Assembly: GCA_028289815.1 (NCBI GenBank)
Contig: JAPYNQ010000018.1
Coordinates: forward strand, 1 to 63,542
Length of the DNA stretch: 63,542 nucleotides
Source of the DNA: Gammaproteobacteria bacterium
GTDB taxonomy: Bacteria > Pseudomonadota > Gammaproteobacteria > JAJDYQ01
Direction of reading: 5' to 3'
Position numbers and translations under genes: made by a program. Shown piece after piece: positions 47,319 through 59,136 of this stretch; position 1 is the first letter of the stretch; each line of letters starts with the position of its first letter. The notes beneath the pieces were generated by a model, which had not been told where the DNA came from, did not search any database, and worked only from the letters and a program-made list of their open reading frames with translations.

Positions 47319-47912
47319 TCAGTCGTCATACGAAAGCTCGAAAACAACATCATCAAGATAATCGTCTATCTTCGGCTCTTCCTTCACAATCTTATTGATA
47401 TTCATAACAATTGGTGATTCCGGTTCCGAATTGTCGATGAGCGCAATCACGCACCATCGGCCCGGCTCATCCGATGTCAATGGGACTTCTATCTCATCAT
47501 TCAGACTGGTGATGATCGAGACCGAACTATCATATCTCGCAAAATTATCATCCTTGGCTAGGGAGCCGAAGAATCTAAAGATATTAGTGGCAATTAAGAT
47601 TCTCTCGACCTGGCCTAGAGACCCTATTGTGATTATCTCTCTATTATCTCCACCAACATTTCCGACCCCCATATCCTTGCCTAGGTGAATATATGGCTTC
47701 CTATTTTTCTTGCCTTTGGACAGGAAAGACACATGCCCGTCTTTTCCGCCATCCTTTGGTCGATAGCACACGTGGATATCAAGATCGACCGCGGCATTCC
47801 ATTTCAAAGCTGCACGAAGCTTGGTTTTTCCTGCGACATACTCAGATAAATTGAGGCCATTGTGCGGGATAACCGCTGAATCTCCCTGATTGGCAAGTAC
47901 TGTGTTGGGCAA
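47319..47912 (-). CDS. TerD-family stress protein
   Basis: 197 residues. TerD/CABP1 domain: AALKWNAAVDLDIHVCYRPK, GHVSFLSKGKKNRKPYIHLG with KDMGVGNVGGDNRE, and VERILIATNIFRFFGS. The acidic clusters bind calcium in characterised members. TerD proteins are tied to tellurite, phage and general stress responses. It follows the DnaJ-domain membrane protein by 40 bases on the same strand, so the two form an operon. No other ter genes are present. Confidence 0.88.
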   Translation of the reverse strand: MPNTVLANQGDSAVIPHNGLNLSEYVAGKTKLRAALKWNAAVDLDIHVCYRPKDGGKDGHVSFLSKGKKNRKPYIHLGKDMGVGNVGGDNREIITIGSLGQVERILIATNIFRFFGSLAKDDNFARYDSSVSIITSLNDEIEVPLTSDEPGRWCVIALIDNSEPESPIVMNINKIVKEEPKIDDYLDDVVFELSYDD

Positions 47913-47952
47913 TTCATTTTTCCGAAGTGTCCATTAACTAAACACCCGGCGG

Positions 47953-48645
47953 TCACGAAGCAAGGCCAGCTGCTTTGAGCATTGAATAGGCGTTATTGAT
48001 AGTCTGTGACTCTTCATTCGCCATCTCACGGAGCTTTTCACCCAAGCCGACAACTCGGTCGGGGTGATACTCACGAATCTTTTTTCTGTACGCTGCCCTA
48101 ACCTCATCAGGGCTTGCGGATGGAGCTACGCCGAGAATAGCATAATAGTCCGCCATTGAAGCACCGCCTCTCGCCCTAGGTTCTTCACGCTCCTCCTCTC
48201 TCCATTGCCATTGATCCTGCCTTACGCCTACTCGCAGCTTTCCGGAGCTATCAACCCATAGGTCGAACCTGGCTGAGCACGCTGGACATCTTGCACTCGG
48301 CCGCTTGAGTGGCAGGCCAACTCGAATTTTTCGGGCACAACCCGGGCAACGGATGATCTGGATGTTATTATCACTTGACGAGGCCGTACCATTTGAACTT
48401 GTCGTATGGGATGACTGAGTCTTTGGTTCGTCGCCGAAACTGGATTCGGCGTCCTTCTCTTTTTTTTCTTCCTCTACAGCATGAATCCCCCACAGGAGGC
48501 CAAAAAATGCCCCAATACCTGCTCCGGTTTCGCCGAATATCATACCGATCAGTCCAAAAATGGACGCAAAAATGAGTCCCACCAAGATGTGCTTCCAAAC
48601 CATGAGCAGGAAAATGATTAGTGCGATGACAGCGAAGACCTCCAT
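47953..48645 (-). CDS. membrane protein with zinc ribbon and C-terminal J domain
   Basis: 230 residues. Hydrophobic N-terminus with two closely spaced membrane segments at about 3-22 and 24-50, a Ser/Thr-rich linker, a zinc ribbon (RCPGCARKIRV ... RCPACSARFDLW) at about 98-128, and a J domain from about 167 (MADYYAILGVAPSASPDEVR) with the key HPD in REYHPDRV. J domains switch on DnaK; the membrane anchor and ribbon would bring DnaK to a target. The partner is probably the TerD protein encoded next. Unusual architecture with the J domain at the C-terminus. Confidence 0.85.
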   Translation of the reverse strand: MEVFAVIALIIFLLMVWKHILVGLIFASIFGLIGMIFGETGAGIGAFFGLLWGIHAVEEEKKEKDAESSFGDEPKTQSSHTTSSNGTASSSDNNIQIIRCPGCARKIRVGLPLKRPSARCPACSARFDLWVDSSGKLRVGVRQDQWQWREEEREEPRARGGASMADYYAILGVAPSASPDEVRAAYRKKIREYHPDRVVGLGEKLREMANEESQTINNAYSMLKAAGLAS

Positions 48646-48873
48646 CAGGTTCTCTGCCCAATTTTCAGTTTTGCGCTCAGCATATTATATGGCATCTATC
48701 TGGCGGACCAGCGTAAGCGACGAATCCGACTGCTTTGAACATCGCAGCGCCTCTATTTTCCACACTAAATTATTAATTCTGCCAACAGAAAGCGGACAGA
48801 TACAAATTTTTCATGCCAAAACCATTCGTTTTTTTCTGGCATTAAGTAATGCAGATAATGCCATAATACAAAA

Positions 48874-49323
48874 ATGGGTTCAGGCAGGGCCAGCTTGATC
48901 GTTTTAGCGACTATTTTTTACTCACCCTTATTATTTGGGCAGGTTTACCAATGGGTGGATGAAAAAGGCAAAACCCACTTCAGCGACACGCCGCCCCCTG
49001 CCTCATACCAAAGCATGGAAGTGGAGATTAGAACATCTGCGCCGGACACTTCAACCCCCCCATCGACCCCTTCTGTGGAGAACATCCTGAGGGGATATAC
49101 ACAGCGGCGCCAGCAAAAAAAGCAACAGCAAGCCGAGCAGAAACAGAAGCAGGCTTCCATGCAGAGGCAGTGTGCCTCACTACGGGAAAGGCTTCGTTAT
49201 TATGATGGATACCGCCATCGCCGTACCAATTACAAGGGTAGCACCTATTACTTAAGCGATACTGAAATCAAACAGGAAAAGCAGCAGATTGAGGAAGCCA
49301 TACGCAAGCACTGCCGGTCATGA
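48874..49323 (+). CDS. DUF4124 domain envelope protein
   Basis: 149 residues with a signal peptide (SLIVLATIFYSPLLFG). DUF4124 motif VYQWVDEKGKTHFSDTPP directly after the cleavage site, then a Pro/Ser linker, then a Gln/Lys-rich coiled coil and a C-terminal part with two Cys (QCASLRERLRYYDGY ... KHCRS). Family proteins are periplasmic and of unknown role, common in gammaproteobacteria. Converges with pyrG. Confidence 0.85.
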   Translation: MGSGRASLIVLATIFYSPLLFGQVYQWVDEKGKTHFSDTPPPASYQSMEVEIRTSAPDTSTPPSTPSVENILRGYTQRRQQKKQQQAEQKQKQASMQRQCASLRERLRYYDGYRHRRTNYKGSTYYLSDTEIKQEKQQIEEAIRKHCRS

Positions 49324-49454
49324 CATGGCAAATAACTACCATAAAAACATTTTTCGGCACAATGTACCAGAATCAGTCTCTCACTCTTGTTTTCTTCATA
49401 AGGCAACAGCCCGGAAGAAGCGCTCAAGGCCAATCTGAAAATCACATAACCCTA

Positions 49455-51488
<2,034 letters not shown>

Positions 51489-52640
51489 ATGACCATTAAA
51501 TTGGAAGAATATCGGTCCGGGAGGCTTGTCAAAGGTTTTCAGTATCAATTTTTCTTGCCCCCACCCATATTAATGACAGCTGTACCTGGGGTAGTTGGCC
51601 AATCAACCCGCTGGTTGAGAACGCGGCAATCCGCCTCGGAGAGCTGAATTCATATGCCCGCTTGGTACCGAGTATTGATCTTTTTATACAGCTGCATGTT
51701 GCCAAGGAGGCTGTGGCCTCCAGCCAAATTGAAGGCACTAAAACCAATATAGACGAAGCGCTGCTACCAAAGGAAGAAATAAATCCGGAGCGTAGAAATA
51801 ACTGGAGAGAGGTCGACAACTATATTCTAGCCATGAATAACACCATACTGACGCTGCAGGAATCTCCACTGTCTTCGCGTTTACTAGAGCGGGCGCACAA
51901 GACACTGCTAAAGCATGTTCGTAGAGAAATAAGTCTCCCGATGAGTTTCGCATCAGCCAGAACCGGATAGATGGCAGCAGCCTGGCAGGTGCAACATTCA
52001 TCCCGCCTTCACACGAACATGTACTCGGACTGATGGGCGACCTAGAAAAGTTCCTTCGCAATACTGATATTCAACTCCCGGAACTCGTCCATATTGCGGT
52101 CGTACATTACCAGTTTGAAACCATACATCCCTTTCTGGATGGCAATGGCAGGATAGGCCGACTGCTGATTACACTATATCTTTGTCAGCAGAGGTATCCT
52201 CCACCAACCATTGCTGCACCTCTCCACATATTTTGAGAAAAACAGGACTTTCTATTACGAAAACCTGATGAGGGTATGCACCACAACGATATGTCTCAGC
52301 GGTCCAAGTATTTCCTGGTCGGGGTGGAACAGACCGCCACCGAGACGGTTAAAACACTGAAATCGTGTTATAGCACCAAAAATCGGCACCAGACACCGGG
52401 TACATGATAAGCTCGGAAGAAGGGCTGCCAGTGCGATATTATTAATACAAGATTTGTCAAGCACCCCATAGCCAGCGTGGACCAAGCAGCAACATTCTGT
52501 AACTTAAATTACCGACCAGTCGACGAGCTGGTCACCCTAATGTGCGAACATCGCTTTCTTGCAGAAATCACCGGACAAAGCCGCAACAGATTATTTGCAT
52601 TTCAGCCTTTTAAAGATTTTCAGTCTTCCGGAGTAACACC
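51489..52640 (+). pseudogene. Fic-family AMP-transferase, broken by several frameshifts
   Basis: Reads MTIKLEEYRSGRLVKGFQYQ from ATG 51489, the Fic_N start. It shifts near 51571, continues as NPLVENAAIRLGELNSYARL and VASSQIEGTKTNIDEALLPK, shifts near 51938, then gives [20 protein letters not shown] and the catalytic motif [19 protein letters not shown] (52125-52180). Shifts again near 52230, then FLVGVEQTATETVKTLKS and a winged-helix tail AEITGQSRNRLFAFQPF. All domains are traceable but at least three shifts break them. The inhibitory motif and Fic core look like the class of solitary bacterial Fic proteins. Ends next to phaC. Confidence 0.9.
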
Positions 52641-52650
52641 GAGAATTTCC

Positions 52651-53712
52651 TTATCGTTTATCCAACCAGTCGCCAATTGCGGGAGGTATGGTCTTTTGTG
52701 CCTTGCCGCTGACATAGATGCCGATGTGACCACCCGGAAACGATAGCTCGGAATAGTCCTTGCTACCGACTTTCTTCTTCATTGCCCTGCTTGCGCCTGG
52801 CGGTACCAGATGGTCCTGCTCGGCATAGATATTCAGCACCGGCATAAGAATGTTTTTCAATTTAACCTGCATACCACCGATAACAAGGTCATCGCTCATC
52901 AGCTTGTTACCCTGGAAAAAATCCTTGATAAACTGACGATAGGCTTCTCCAGCCTGGTCCGGACTATCGAATATCCATTTCTCCATGCGCATGAAGTTCT
53001 CCAAGGCATCCGGATCATCCATCAAGTCAATCACACCCAGATATTTCTGCCCCATTAACGAATAGGGCTTCAGATTCAGGAATGTCCAATTCAGCATGTC
53101 GCCCGGAATGTTGCCTCGGGTATCCACCAGCAGGTCAACATCGACATTCTGCACCCAGTGGCTCAGCATATTGTCTTTGGTATGGAAGTCGATGGGCGTC
53201 ACCATAGTAGTAAGGTTTCTTATTTTTTCAGGATGCATGGCGCTGTAGCAGGCACTAAAGGTACCACCCTGACAGATACCAAGCAGATTAATTTTTTCGA
53301 CACCATGACGATTCCTGAGCACATCAACACAATCATCAATGTAACCGTTAATGTAGTCATCAAGATCCAGATAGCGATCACTTTCGTCAGGGTACCCCCA
53401 ATCAATCAGATAGACATCCTGTCCTGCGTCCAGCAATCCCCTGATAAGCGAACGGCTTTCCTGCAAGTCTGCCATGTAAGGACGATTAACCAACGCATAA
53501 ACGATTAGTAGAGGCGTCTTGTTGGTCGCCCTTCTTAAAGACTGATAGTGATAAAGCACTAACTGATCGTCGCGATAAATTTCCTCACGGGGTGTGACTC
53601 CAGACGAAACTACACCGATTTCCATCAGACTGTGTACGCCTTTAGCGAATTTTTCATTGAACTGACGGACCTCGTTCAATAGATCCTGCGGTTTGATATT
53701 GATTGGATTCAT
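52651..53712 (-). CDS. phaC: class III poly(3-hydroxyalkanoate) synthase subunit PhaC
   Basis: 353 residues, the length of class III PhaC. Alpha/beta-hydrolase fold; the lipase-like box is GICQGG with the Cys nucleophile at about residue 148, the Asp in AEQDHLVPP and the His in FPGGHIGIY. Polymerises (R)-3-hydroxybutyryl-CoA on granules and works only with PhaE, which is encoded just upstream, 21 bases away. Opening MNPINIKPQDLLNEVRQFNE is typical of Chromatiales enzymes. Confidence 0.97.
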   Translation of the reverse strand: MNPINIKPQDLLNEVRQFNEKFAKGVHSLMEIGVVSSGVTPREEIYRDDQLVLYHYQSLRRATNKTPLLIVYALVNRPYMADLQESRSLIRGLLDAGQDVYLIDWGYPDESDRYLDLDDYINGYIDDCVDVLRNRHGVEKINLLGICQGGTFSACYSAMHPEKIRNLTTMVTPIDFHTKDNMLSHWVQNVDVDLLVDTRGNIPGDMLNWTFLNLKPYSLMGQKYLGVIDLMDDPDALENFMRMEKWIFDSPDQAGEAYRQFIKDFFQGNKLMSDDLVIGGMQVKLKNILMPVLNIYAEQDHLVPPGASRAMKKKVGSKDYSELSFPGGHIGIYVSGKAQKTIPPAIGDWLDKR

Positions 53713-53733
53713 ACCTGTCCTCCATTCATATGG

Positions 53734-55038
53734 TTAATCATTATCCTCCAGCATGGCCTTGGCCTGCTTGATCCATTGCTCCCGTGTAATTTTACCGGTT
53801 GCATTGAGCACTTCTTCCAGCTCTTTAACAGATTGCTGACCCATAGCTGCCAACTGCTCCATAGCGGTAATACCCTGCTCATAAAGCCGCTCCTGAATCT
53901 TGGGTCCGATGCCCTTAATCCGCGTCAGATCATCTTTCTGCATGGAAACCTTCCCAGATGCAGTCTGCCTTCTCGCTTCAGGTGGCTTTTCAGTCTCTGC
54001 TTTTTCCAGTTTATTCAGGCGCTCGCTCAGTGCAGTTAGCTGCTTCCGCAGCTGACGATTCTCACGGCGAACCTGCTGCAGCCTTCTGGATACTGCTTCC
54101 AGATCCGTTCGCGTCGGCAGATTCATCGCCTGATATACATCTTCCATCAGCTCGTTGGAAGCCTGCTGGACAGCTACCAAACTATTTACCAAATCTCCAT
54201 AGACCACCCGGTACTCATCGCTCATGGCAAACTTGCCATAAACATCTTCGTTTACATCAACCCAAAAATCGTATAATCCACGCATGGAATCAATCGGCTG
54301 CTGCAGTTCGCCAAGTTTCTTTTTCATGGCCTTGATTGATCGGATGCCCATCCCGGCAAAAGCGATTTTATAAGCCTTGAGTGCCTCCCCATATTTGACA
54401 AAGAGTTCTACCAACCGTTGGACTTTTTCCTGTCTTTCGCGGCCATATCCCATTGCCGGCATACCCAGTATTTTATTGAGCTGTTCGCGGGCCTTGCCCG
54501 TTTCAGGAAACATCGCCGAACTGAAACCGGGAAACTCCCAGTCCTGAATTGCCAAGCCACGCATCATGGCATCAGCCGCTTCTTGCCAAGACTTCATCAT
54601 CATACGCTCAAAGCCAAAAATTTCGGGCATATCAACATTAAAACCGGATTTGAGCTGCTTTCTCCATTGCTTGAAACCGGCCTGCACCATGTCCAACCAG
54701 CTGTTTACAATTTCTTCACTGGTATCATTGTTACCCGAGCTGGCCTTGTAAAAGGCCTCAGCCATTCGCAGGTAGCTTTTTCCCATATCAGATGTACGCC
54801 GCATAAAATCCTTTATCGGTTCAGCTTCATTCGGAGAAAACATCTGCCACCACTGTTCAAAGGCCCCTGGCCAAGGCTGATTCATACCGGAAAAGGGGAC
54901 CTCCGAAAGGGATGCAAAAGGATTACCCGTCATGGAATTTGCCTGCATCCGGCGCAGCCAGTTTTGCCAGTAATCCTGTTGTGTCTTTACCCAAGCCTGC
55001 CCACTTTGCTCGAACCAGCTGGTGTTAGATGAAGCCAT
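53734..55038 (-). CDS. phaE: class III PHA synthase subunit PhaE with a C-terminal helix-hairpin-helix extension
   Basis: 434 residues from MASSNTSWFEQ, backed by AGGAGA upstream; a start 19 codons earlier lacks a site. PhaE core: NWLRRMQANSMTGNPFA, PFSGMNQPWPGAFEQWW, and a long coiled coil near 330-365 (LQQVRRENRQLRKQLTALSE). Allochromatium-type PhaE is about 355-360 residues; here about 65 residues follow a basic linker: LTRIKGIGPKIQERLYEQGI and MEQLAAMGQQSVKELEEVL, a helix-hairpin-helix pair of the type that closes several ribosome- or DNA-linked proteins. What it binds on granules is unknown. Confidence 0.92.
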   Translation of the reverse strand: MASSNTSWFEQSGQAWVKTQQDYWQNWLRRMQANSMTGNPFASLSEVPFSGMNQPWPGAFEQWWQMFSPNEAEPIKDFMRRTSDMGKSYLRMAEAFYKASSGNNDTSEEIVNSWLDMVQAGFKQWRKQLKSGFNVDMPEIFGFERMMMKSWQEAADAMMRGLAIQDWEFPGFSSAMFPETGKAREQLNKILGMPAMGYGRERQEKVQRLVELFVKYGEALKAYKIAFAGMGIRSIKAMKKKLGELQQPIDSMRGLYDFWVDVNEDVYGKFAMSDEYRVVYGDLVNSLVAVQQASNELMEDVYQAMNLPTRTDLEAVSRRLQQVRRENRQLRKQLTALSERLNKLEKAETEKPPEARRQTASGKVSMQKDDLTRIKGIGPKIQERLYEQGITAMEQLAAMGQQSVKELEEVLNATGKITREQWIKQAKAMLEDND

Positions 55039-55096
55039 TGTTAAATCTCCTGAATAAACCCTTACATTTATGTTGATTTGAGATAATTTAACCAAT

Positions 55097-55115
55097 ATAT
55101 TGTGTGCGATGCAAC
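55097..55115. promoter_or_regulatory. possible PhaR operator between phaE and phaA
   Basis: ATATTGTGTGCGATGCAAC in the divergent promoter region of phaE and phaA. It resembles the palindromic element before phaP (ATTGTGCA and TGCA steps) and is where a PhaR-type repressor would be expected. The symmetry is imperfect. Confidence 0.35.
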
Positions 55116-55182
55116 CATAATAAATGCCAAATCATTAATATAGTTAATAATACAGATCATCTAAGCACATGGAGAAAAAACT

Positions 55183-56367
55183 ATGGACCAGGAAATCGTC
55201 ATCATCGCTGCCGCACGTACCGCTTTAGGTAACTTTTCTGGTTCTCTGGCATCGGTTTCCGCTGCTGATTTAGGTGCCAACGTCATTCAGTCTCTACTGA
55301 AGCGCAGCGGCCTGCGGGCAGAACAGATTGATGAGGTCATCATGGGCCAGGTTCTGACCGCCGGTCAAGGCCAAAATCCTGCACGCCAGGCTTCCCTTAA
55401 AGCAGGAGTTCCCGAAACCACTCCAGCCATGACTATTAACATGGTCTGCGGAAGCGGCCTGAAAGCGGTCAATCTGGCCTCACAGGCGATAATGGCCGGT
55501 GAGGCAGAAATCATTATCGCGGGTGGTCAGGAAAACATGTCACAGTCCGGTCACCTACTTGCCAATTCACGCGAAGGTAAGAAAGTGGGCCCATGGAAAA
55601 TGCAGGATACAATGATCGTTGATGGATTATGGTGCGCATTCAACAATTGCCACATGGGCACCACCGCCGAGAATATTGCCGATCAATATGGATTCAGCCG
55701 CGAAGCGCAGGACCAGTTCGCAGCACGTTCGCAAAATCGTGCGGAAGCCGCGCAACGCAAAGGCATATTCAAGGAAGAAATCGTCCCGGTCGAAATTCCG
55801 CAGCGTAAAGGCGATCCTGTAGTATTCGATACCGACGAATTTCCCCGCCACGGCACCACTGTGGAATCACTGGGCAAGCTACGCCCGGCCTTCGAGAAGG
55901 ATGGCACAGTAACAGCGGGCAATGCCTCTGGTATCAACGACGGTGCAGCAGCTGTAGTCGTAATGAAGGCCGAAAAAGCCAAAGAATTCAATCTGAAGCC
56001 TATGGCACGTATCGCCGGCTTTGCCAGTGCTGGTGTTGACCCTGCTATCATGGGTACCGGCCCTATTCCGTCAACCCGGAAATGCCTAGAACGTGCCGGC
56101 TGGACAATCGGCGACCTCGATTTGATTGAAGCTAACGAGGCCTTTGCCGCACAAGCGATGTCCGTTAACCAGGATCTCGGCTTTGCTGAAGATAAGGTCA
56201 ATATAAGCGGTGGTGCTATTGCATTGGGCCACCCAATCGGTGCTTCAGGTGCGCGCGTACTGGTTACCCTGCTTTATGGCCTGCAACATCAGCAAGCACG
56301 CAAAGGGCTCGCAACATTATGTATTGGTGGCGGTCAAGGCGTTGCCATGGCACTAGAGAGAGTCTGA
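55183..56367 (+). CDS. phaA: acetyl-CoA acetyltransferase (beta-ketothiolase)
   Basis: 394 residues. Joins two acetyl-CoA to acetoacetyl-CoA, first step of PHB synthesis. Active-site Cys in [14 protein letters not shown] near residue 88, NEAFAAQAM, the His in [11 protein letters not shown], and the second Cys in [16 protein letters not shown]. All intact. Divergent from phaE-phaC and followed by phaB after 35 bases. Confidence 0.96.
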   Translation: MDQEIVIIAAARTALGNFSGSLASVSAADLGANVIQSLLKRSGLRAEQIDEVIMGQVLTAGQGQNPARQASLKAGVPETTPAMTINMVCGSGLKAVNLASQAIMAGEAEIIIAGGQENMSQSGHLLANSREGKKVGPWKMQDTMIVDGLWCAFNNCHMGTTAENIADQYGFSREAQDQFAARSQNRAEAAQRKGIFKEEIVPVEIPQRKGDPVVFDTDEFPRHGTTVESLGKLRPAFEKDGTVTAGNASGINDGAAAVVVMKAEKAKEFNLKPMARIAGFASAGVDPAIMGTGPIPSTRKCLERAGWTIGDLDLIEANEAFAAQAMSVNQDLGFAEDKVNISGGAIALGHPIGASGARVLVTLLYGLQHQQARKGLATLCIGGGQGVAMALERV

Positions 56368-56402
56368 GTATAAACCGAAAAACCAACACCCCGGAGAGTA
56401 AT

Positions 56403-57140
56403 ATGGAAACATTAGAAGAGAAAGTTGCACTTGTGACCGGCGGGACAGGCGGCATTGGCAGTGCGATCTGTCAAAGGCTGGCCAATGAGGGCGCGAAAAT
56501 CATTACTACCTATCGCAATGAAGAAAAAGCTAACGCCTGGAAAACAGCACAAAATTTCGATGTATCAATCTACGCCTGCGATGTCAGCAGCTATGAAGAA
56601 TGCCTGAAACTGCATGACACCGTCATACAGGACTATGATCGCGTCGACATACTTATCAACAATGCGGGTATCACTCGCGATAGCAGTTTCAAAAAACAAA
56701 CCGCGGAAAAATGGAACGCCGTCATCTCTACCAATCTTGACAGTGCCTTCAATATGTCACACCAGTTTGTCAATGGTATGGCTGAACGAGGGTTTGGTCG
56801 AGTAATCAATATCTCGTCCATTAATGGCCAGAAAGGCCAGTTTGGGCAAACGAATTACAGTGCCGCAAAAGCTGGCCTACATGGATTCAGCATGGCACTG
56901 GCCCAGGAAACGGCCCGTAAGGGAATCACGGTTAATACTGTCTCGCCTGGCTATATTGCGACCGAGATGGTGATGGCTGTCCCTAAAGATGTACGCGACC
57001 GGATCATTGATGGTATTCCGGTAGGACGACTGGGCAAGCCCGAAGAAATTGCGGCACTGGTAACATTTCTCTGTACCGATGATGCCAGTTTTATCACCGG
57101 TGCCAACTTGGCCGTCAATGGCGGTCAGCATATGCACTGA
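56403..57140 (+). CDS. phaB: acetoacetyl-CoA reductase, copy 1
   Basis: 245 residues from ATG 56403; an earlier in-frame ATG lies inside phaA. Short-chain dehydrogenase: cofactor loop TGGTGGIGSAIC, NNAGITRD, catalytic Ser-Tyr-Lys in NYSAAKAGLHGF, and the C-terminal FITGANLAVNGGQHMH. Reduces acetoacetyl-CoA to (R)-3-hydroxybutyryl-CoA with NADPH. Forms an operon with phaA. A second reductase gene lies at 58368-59108. Confidence 0.95.
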   Translation: METLEEKVALVTGGTGGIGSAICQRLANEGAKIITTYRNEEKANAWKTAQNFDVSIYACDVSSYEECLKLHDTVIQDYDRVDILINNAGITRDSSFKKQTAEKWNAVISTNLDSAFNMSHQFVNGMAERGFGRVINISSINGQKGQFGQTNYSAAKAGLHGFSMALAQETARKGITVNTVSPGYIATEMVMAVPKDVRDRIIDGIPVGRLGKPEEIAALVTFLCTDDASFITGANLAVNGGQHMH

Positions 57141-57884
57141 CTTTATAAGCGTCGCCCCCGGAGACATGCCGGATACTTTCACTGCCATAGGGTACCGTTA
57201 ATCCGCTCCAGTTACGCCATTCGGCGGGGTTGCCATGTGAGAGCGACCAAGTCGGACGGATACGGTGATATAGAGATTGCCAAGGGGCGAAGCCTGTATC
57301 GGTGCCTGCTCGCATGTGAACCAGGCGAGACCAGCCGTGAACCGGGCACTCAATAATTAGTGCGGACATGCTGGCAGAAATCGTGCTTACTCTGATAATC
57401 CTCGCCGTCATGATCTCCCTGATAATCGTGGATGATTTTTTGTTGAAAGGCGCGTTGGGGGAGGTTACATCATCAGATTGAACAAGTGCTTGAGATGATA
57501 GTCACTCGCTTCAACCAGGCTTTTGATATGGCTGAAACCTATCTTTCGATACATCTGAAAGGGTAGCTTTATAAATCTTCGGCGTGTCTTCCAGCGGTTG
57601 TTTGGTTACTGGGAATGCTGGCTATGTTTCTGTTCGGCGTGGCTGTGCTTTTCCATTTATTTACCCCGCTATTCAAGTCAGGCCTAGTGGTGTCAGACTG
57701 GCTGAATTAACCGGCCAAATATCCGTGTAACTTTAATCTTTATGCTTGGGTGCAAAAGATAATGGATTGTATGGCGCATTTTCATGCACAAAAATCATAG
57801 ACCTGATTACTTGTCCGGAAAATAATATATAATTCCCCGAAATATTTCTCACTTTGACATATTGCAATATAGCCAAATCAAACC
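57141..57884. other. gap between phaB and phaR
   Basis: About 740 bases. Two stretches read as short hydrophobic peptides: an ATG frame at 57368-57481 (MLAEIVLTLIILAVMISLII, 37 codons) and an open stretch ending LGMLAMFLFGVAVLFHLF near 57710. Neither has a ribosome site nor a family; they may be remains of one small membrane protein. The phaR promoter and a palindrome (57859-57870) lie at the right end. Confidence 0.4.
57859..57870. promoter_or_regulatory. possible PhaR autoregulatory operator
   Basis: ATATTGCAATAT, a perfect 12-base palindrome with a TTGCAA core, 14 bases before the phaR start. The position fits repression of phaR by its own product, as known for PhaR in other bacteria. Confidence 0.4.
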
Positions 57885-58349
57885 ATGCCTGAAGAAAGAC
57901 TTATCAAGAAATACTCTAATCGATCCCTATACGATACGGTTGCAAGCACCCCCGTGACCCTGGAACAGATTCGTCAGATGGTACTGGATGAAATTCCGTT
58001 CAAGGTTGTTGACCAAAGCTCAGGGATGGATATTACCCACACGATCCTGATGCAGATTATCCTGGAACAGGAATCTGATGGCAGGCCACTGTTCACTGTC
58101 GATATGCTGAATAACTTTATTCGTAACTATGGAACCGATACACAACAACAGTTCACCAATTTTATTGGACAGAGCATGAATATATTTGCCGAACAACAGT
58201 CTTTGTTCGCCGAGCAGATAAACAAGACCTTTAAGGGCACACCCATGGAGGCTTGGGCGGAGTTTGGCAATAACCAGATGAAAGCTTGGCAAAAAATTCA
58301 GAAAACCATGTTTGGCAGCAAAAAAAAAGGCCGTAAAAAACATCCATAG
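57885..58349 (+). CDS. phaR: polyhydroxyalkanoate synthesis repressor PhaR
   Basis: 154 residues. N-terminal DNA-binding domain: LIKKYSNRSLYDTVASTPVT and LEQIRQMVLDEIPFKVVDQ, then the accumulation-regulator repeat region (DITHTILMQIILEQES) and a helical tail ending in a basic run (KKKGRKKHP). PhaR binds PHA granules and represses phasin and its own gene until polymer titrates it. It stands between the two phaB genes. Confidence 0.95.
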   Translation: MPEERLIKKYSNRSLYDTVASTPVTLEQIRQMVLDEIPFKVVDQSSGMDITHTILMQIILEQESDGRPLFTVDMLNNFIRNYGTDTQQQFTNFIGQSMNIFAEQQSLFAEQINKTFKGTPMEAWAEFGNNQMKAWQKIQKTMFGSKKKGRKKHP

Positions 58350-58367
58350 AAAAAGAATACTAGGGGA

Positions 58368-59108
58368 TTATGCCGCCATGAAAAGCCCGCCATTGATCGG
58401 GATATTGGCACCGGTCACATAAGCGCTCTTTTCACTGGCCAGCCAGAGTACGGTATGCGCGATTTCTTCCGGTTCACCCATACGTCCCACAGGTACGCTG
58501 CCAACAATTGCATCCAGCACCTCTGCGGACATGGCCTGTGTCATTGGCGTCGATATATAACCCGGGGAAATCGTATTCACAGTAATTCCCTCACGTGCGG
58601 TTTCCTGTGCCAGCGACATGGTAAAACCATGTAAACCCGCCTTTGCTGCACTGTAATTCGTTTGCCCAAACTGGCCTTTCTGGCCATTTACCGAAGCGAT
58701 ATTGATGATGCGACCGAAACCACTGTCCAACATGTCATTAATAACTTGGCGAGTTACATTATAGACAGAATCCAGATTGGTGTTAATAACCGCATTCCAC
58801 TCGTCCGGCTTCATCTTTTTGAAAGTAGTATCGCGCGTAATACCGGCACAGTTAACCAGTACATCAATCGGACCAGCCTTCAGTACAGCTTCTCCGACCA
58901 TGTTTTTCGCACTTTCATAGTCCGTAACATCACCGCCGACAATCTCAATACTAACACCCTGCTCTCGCAGGGCTTGCTGCCATAACTGTGCCTGCTCTTT
59001 TTCAGCGCTATAGTAGGCTGCAACAACCTTATAACCATTTTGCGCCATGGCCACACAGATAGCACTACCGATACCACCATTTCCACCCGTGATCAGAGTT
59101 GTTTTCAT
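58368..59108 (-). CDS. phaB: acetoacetyl-CoA reductase, copy 2
   Basis: 246 residues. Same family and motifs as the gene at 56403 (TGGNGGIGSAIC, NCAGITRD, NYSAAKAGLHGF, YVTGANIPINGGLFMA). It is clearly diverged from copy 1, so the duplication is not recent. It lies downstream of phaP on the same strand with a hairpin between them, suggesting lower expression than the phasin. Either copy could prefer a different acyl chain or cofactor. Confidence 0.94.
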   Translation of the reverse strand: MKTTLITGGNGGIGSAICVAMAQNGYKVVAAYYSAEKEQAQLWQQALREQGVSIEIVGGDVTDYESAKNMVGEAVLKAGPIDVLVNCAGITRDTTFKKMKPDEWNAVINTNLDSVYNVTRQVINDMLDSGFGRIINIASVNGQKGQFGQTNYSAAKAGLHGFTMSLAQETAREGITVNTISPGYISTPMTQAMSAEVLDAIVGSVPVGRMGEPEEIAHTVLWLASEKSAYVTGANIPINGGLFMAA

Positions 59109-59136
59109 ACGACTTCCTTATGACAGAATTATTTTG

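Noticed and set aside
54418-55032. 204-codon plus-strand frame across phaE
   Set aside because: Antisense shadow of a well-supported gene, with no domain.
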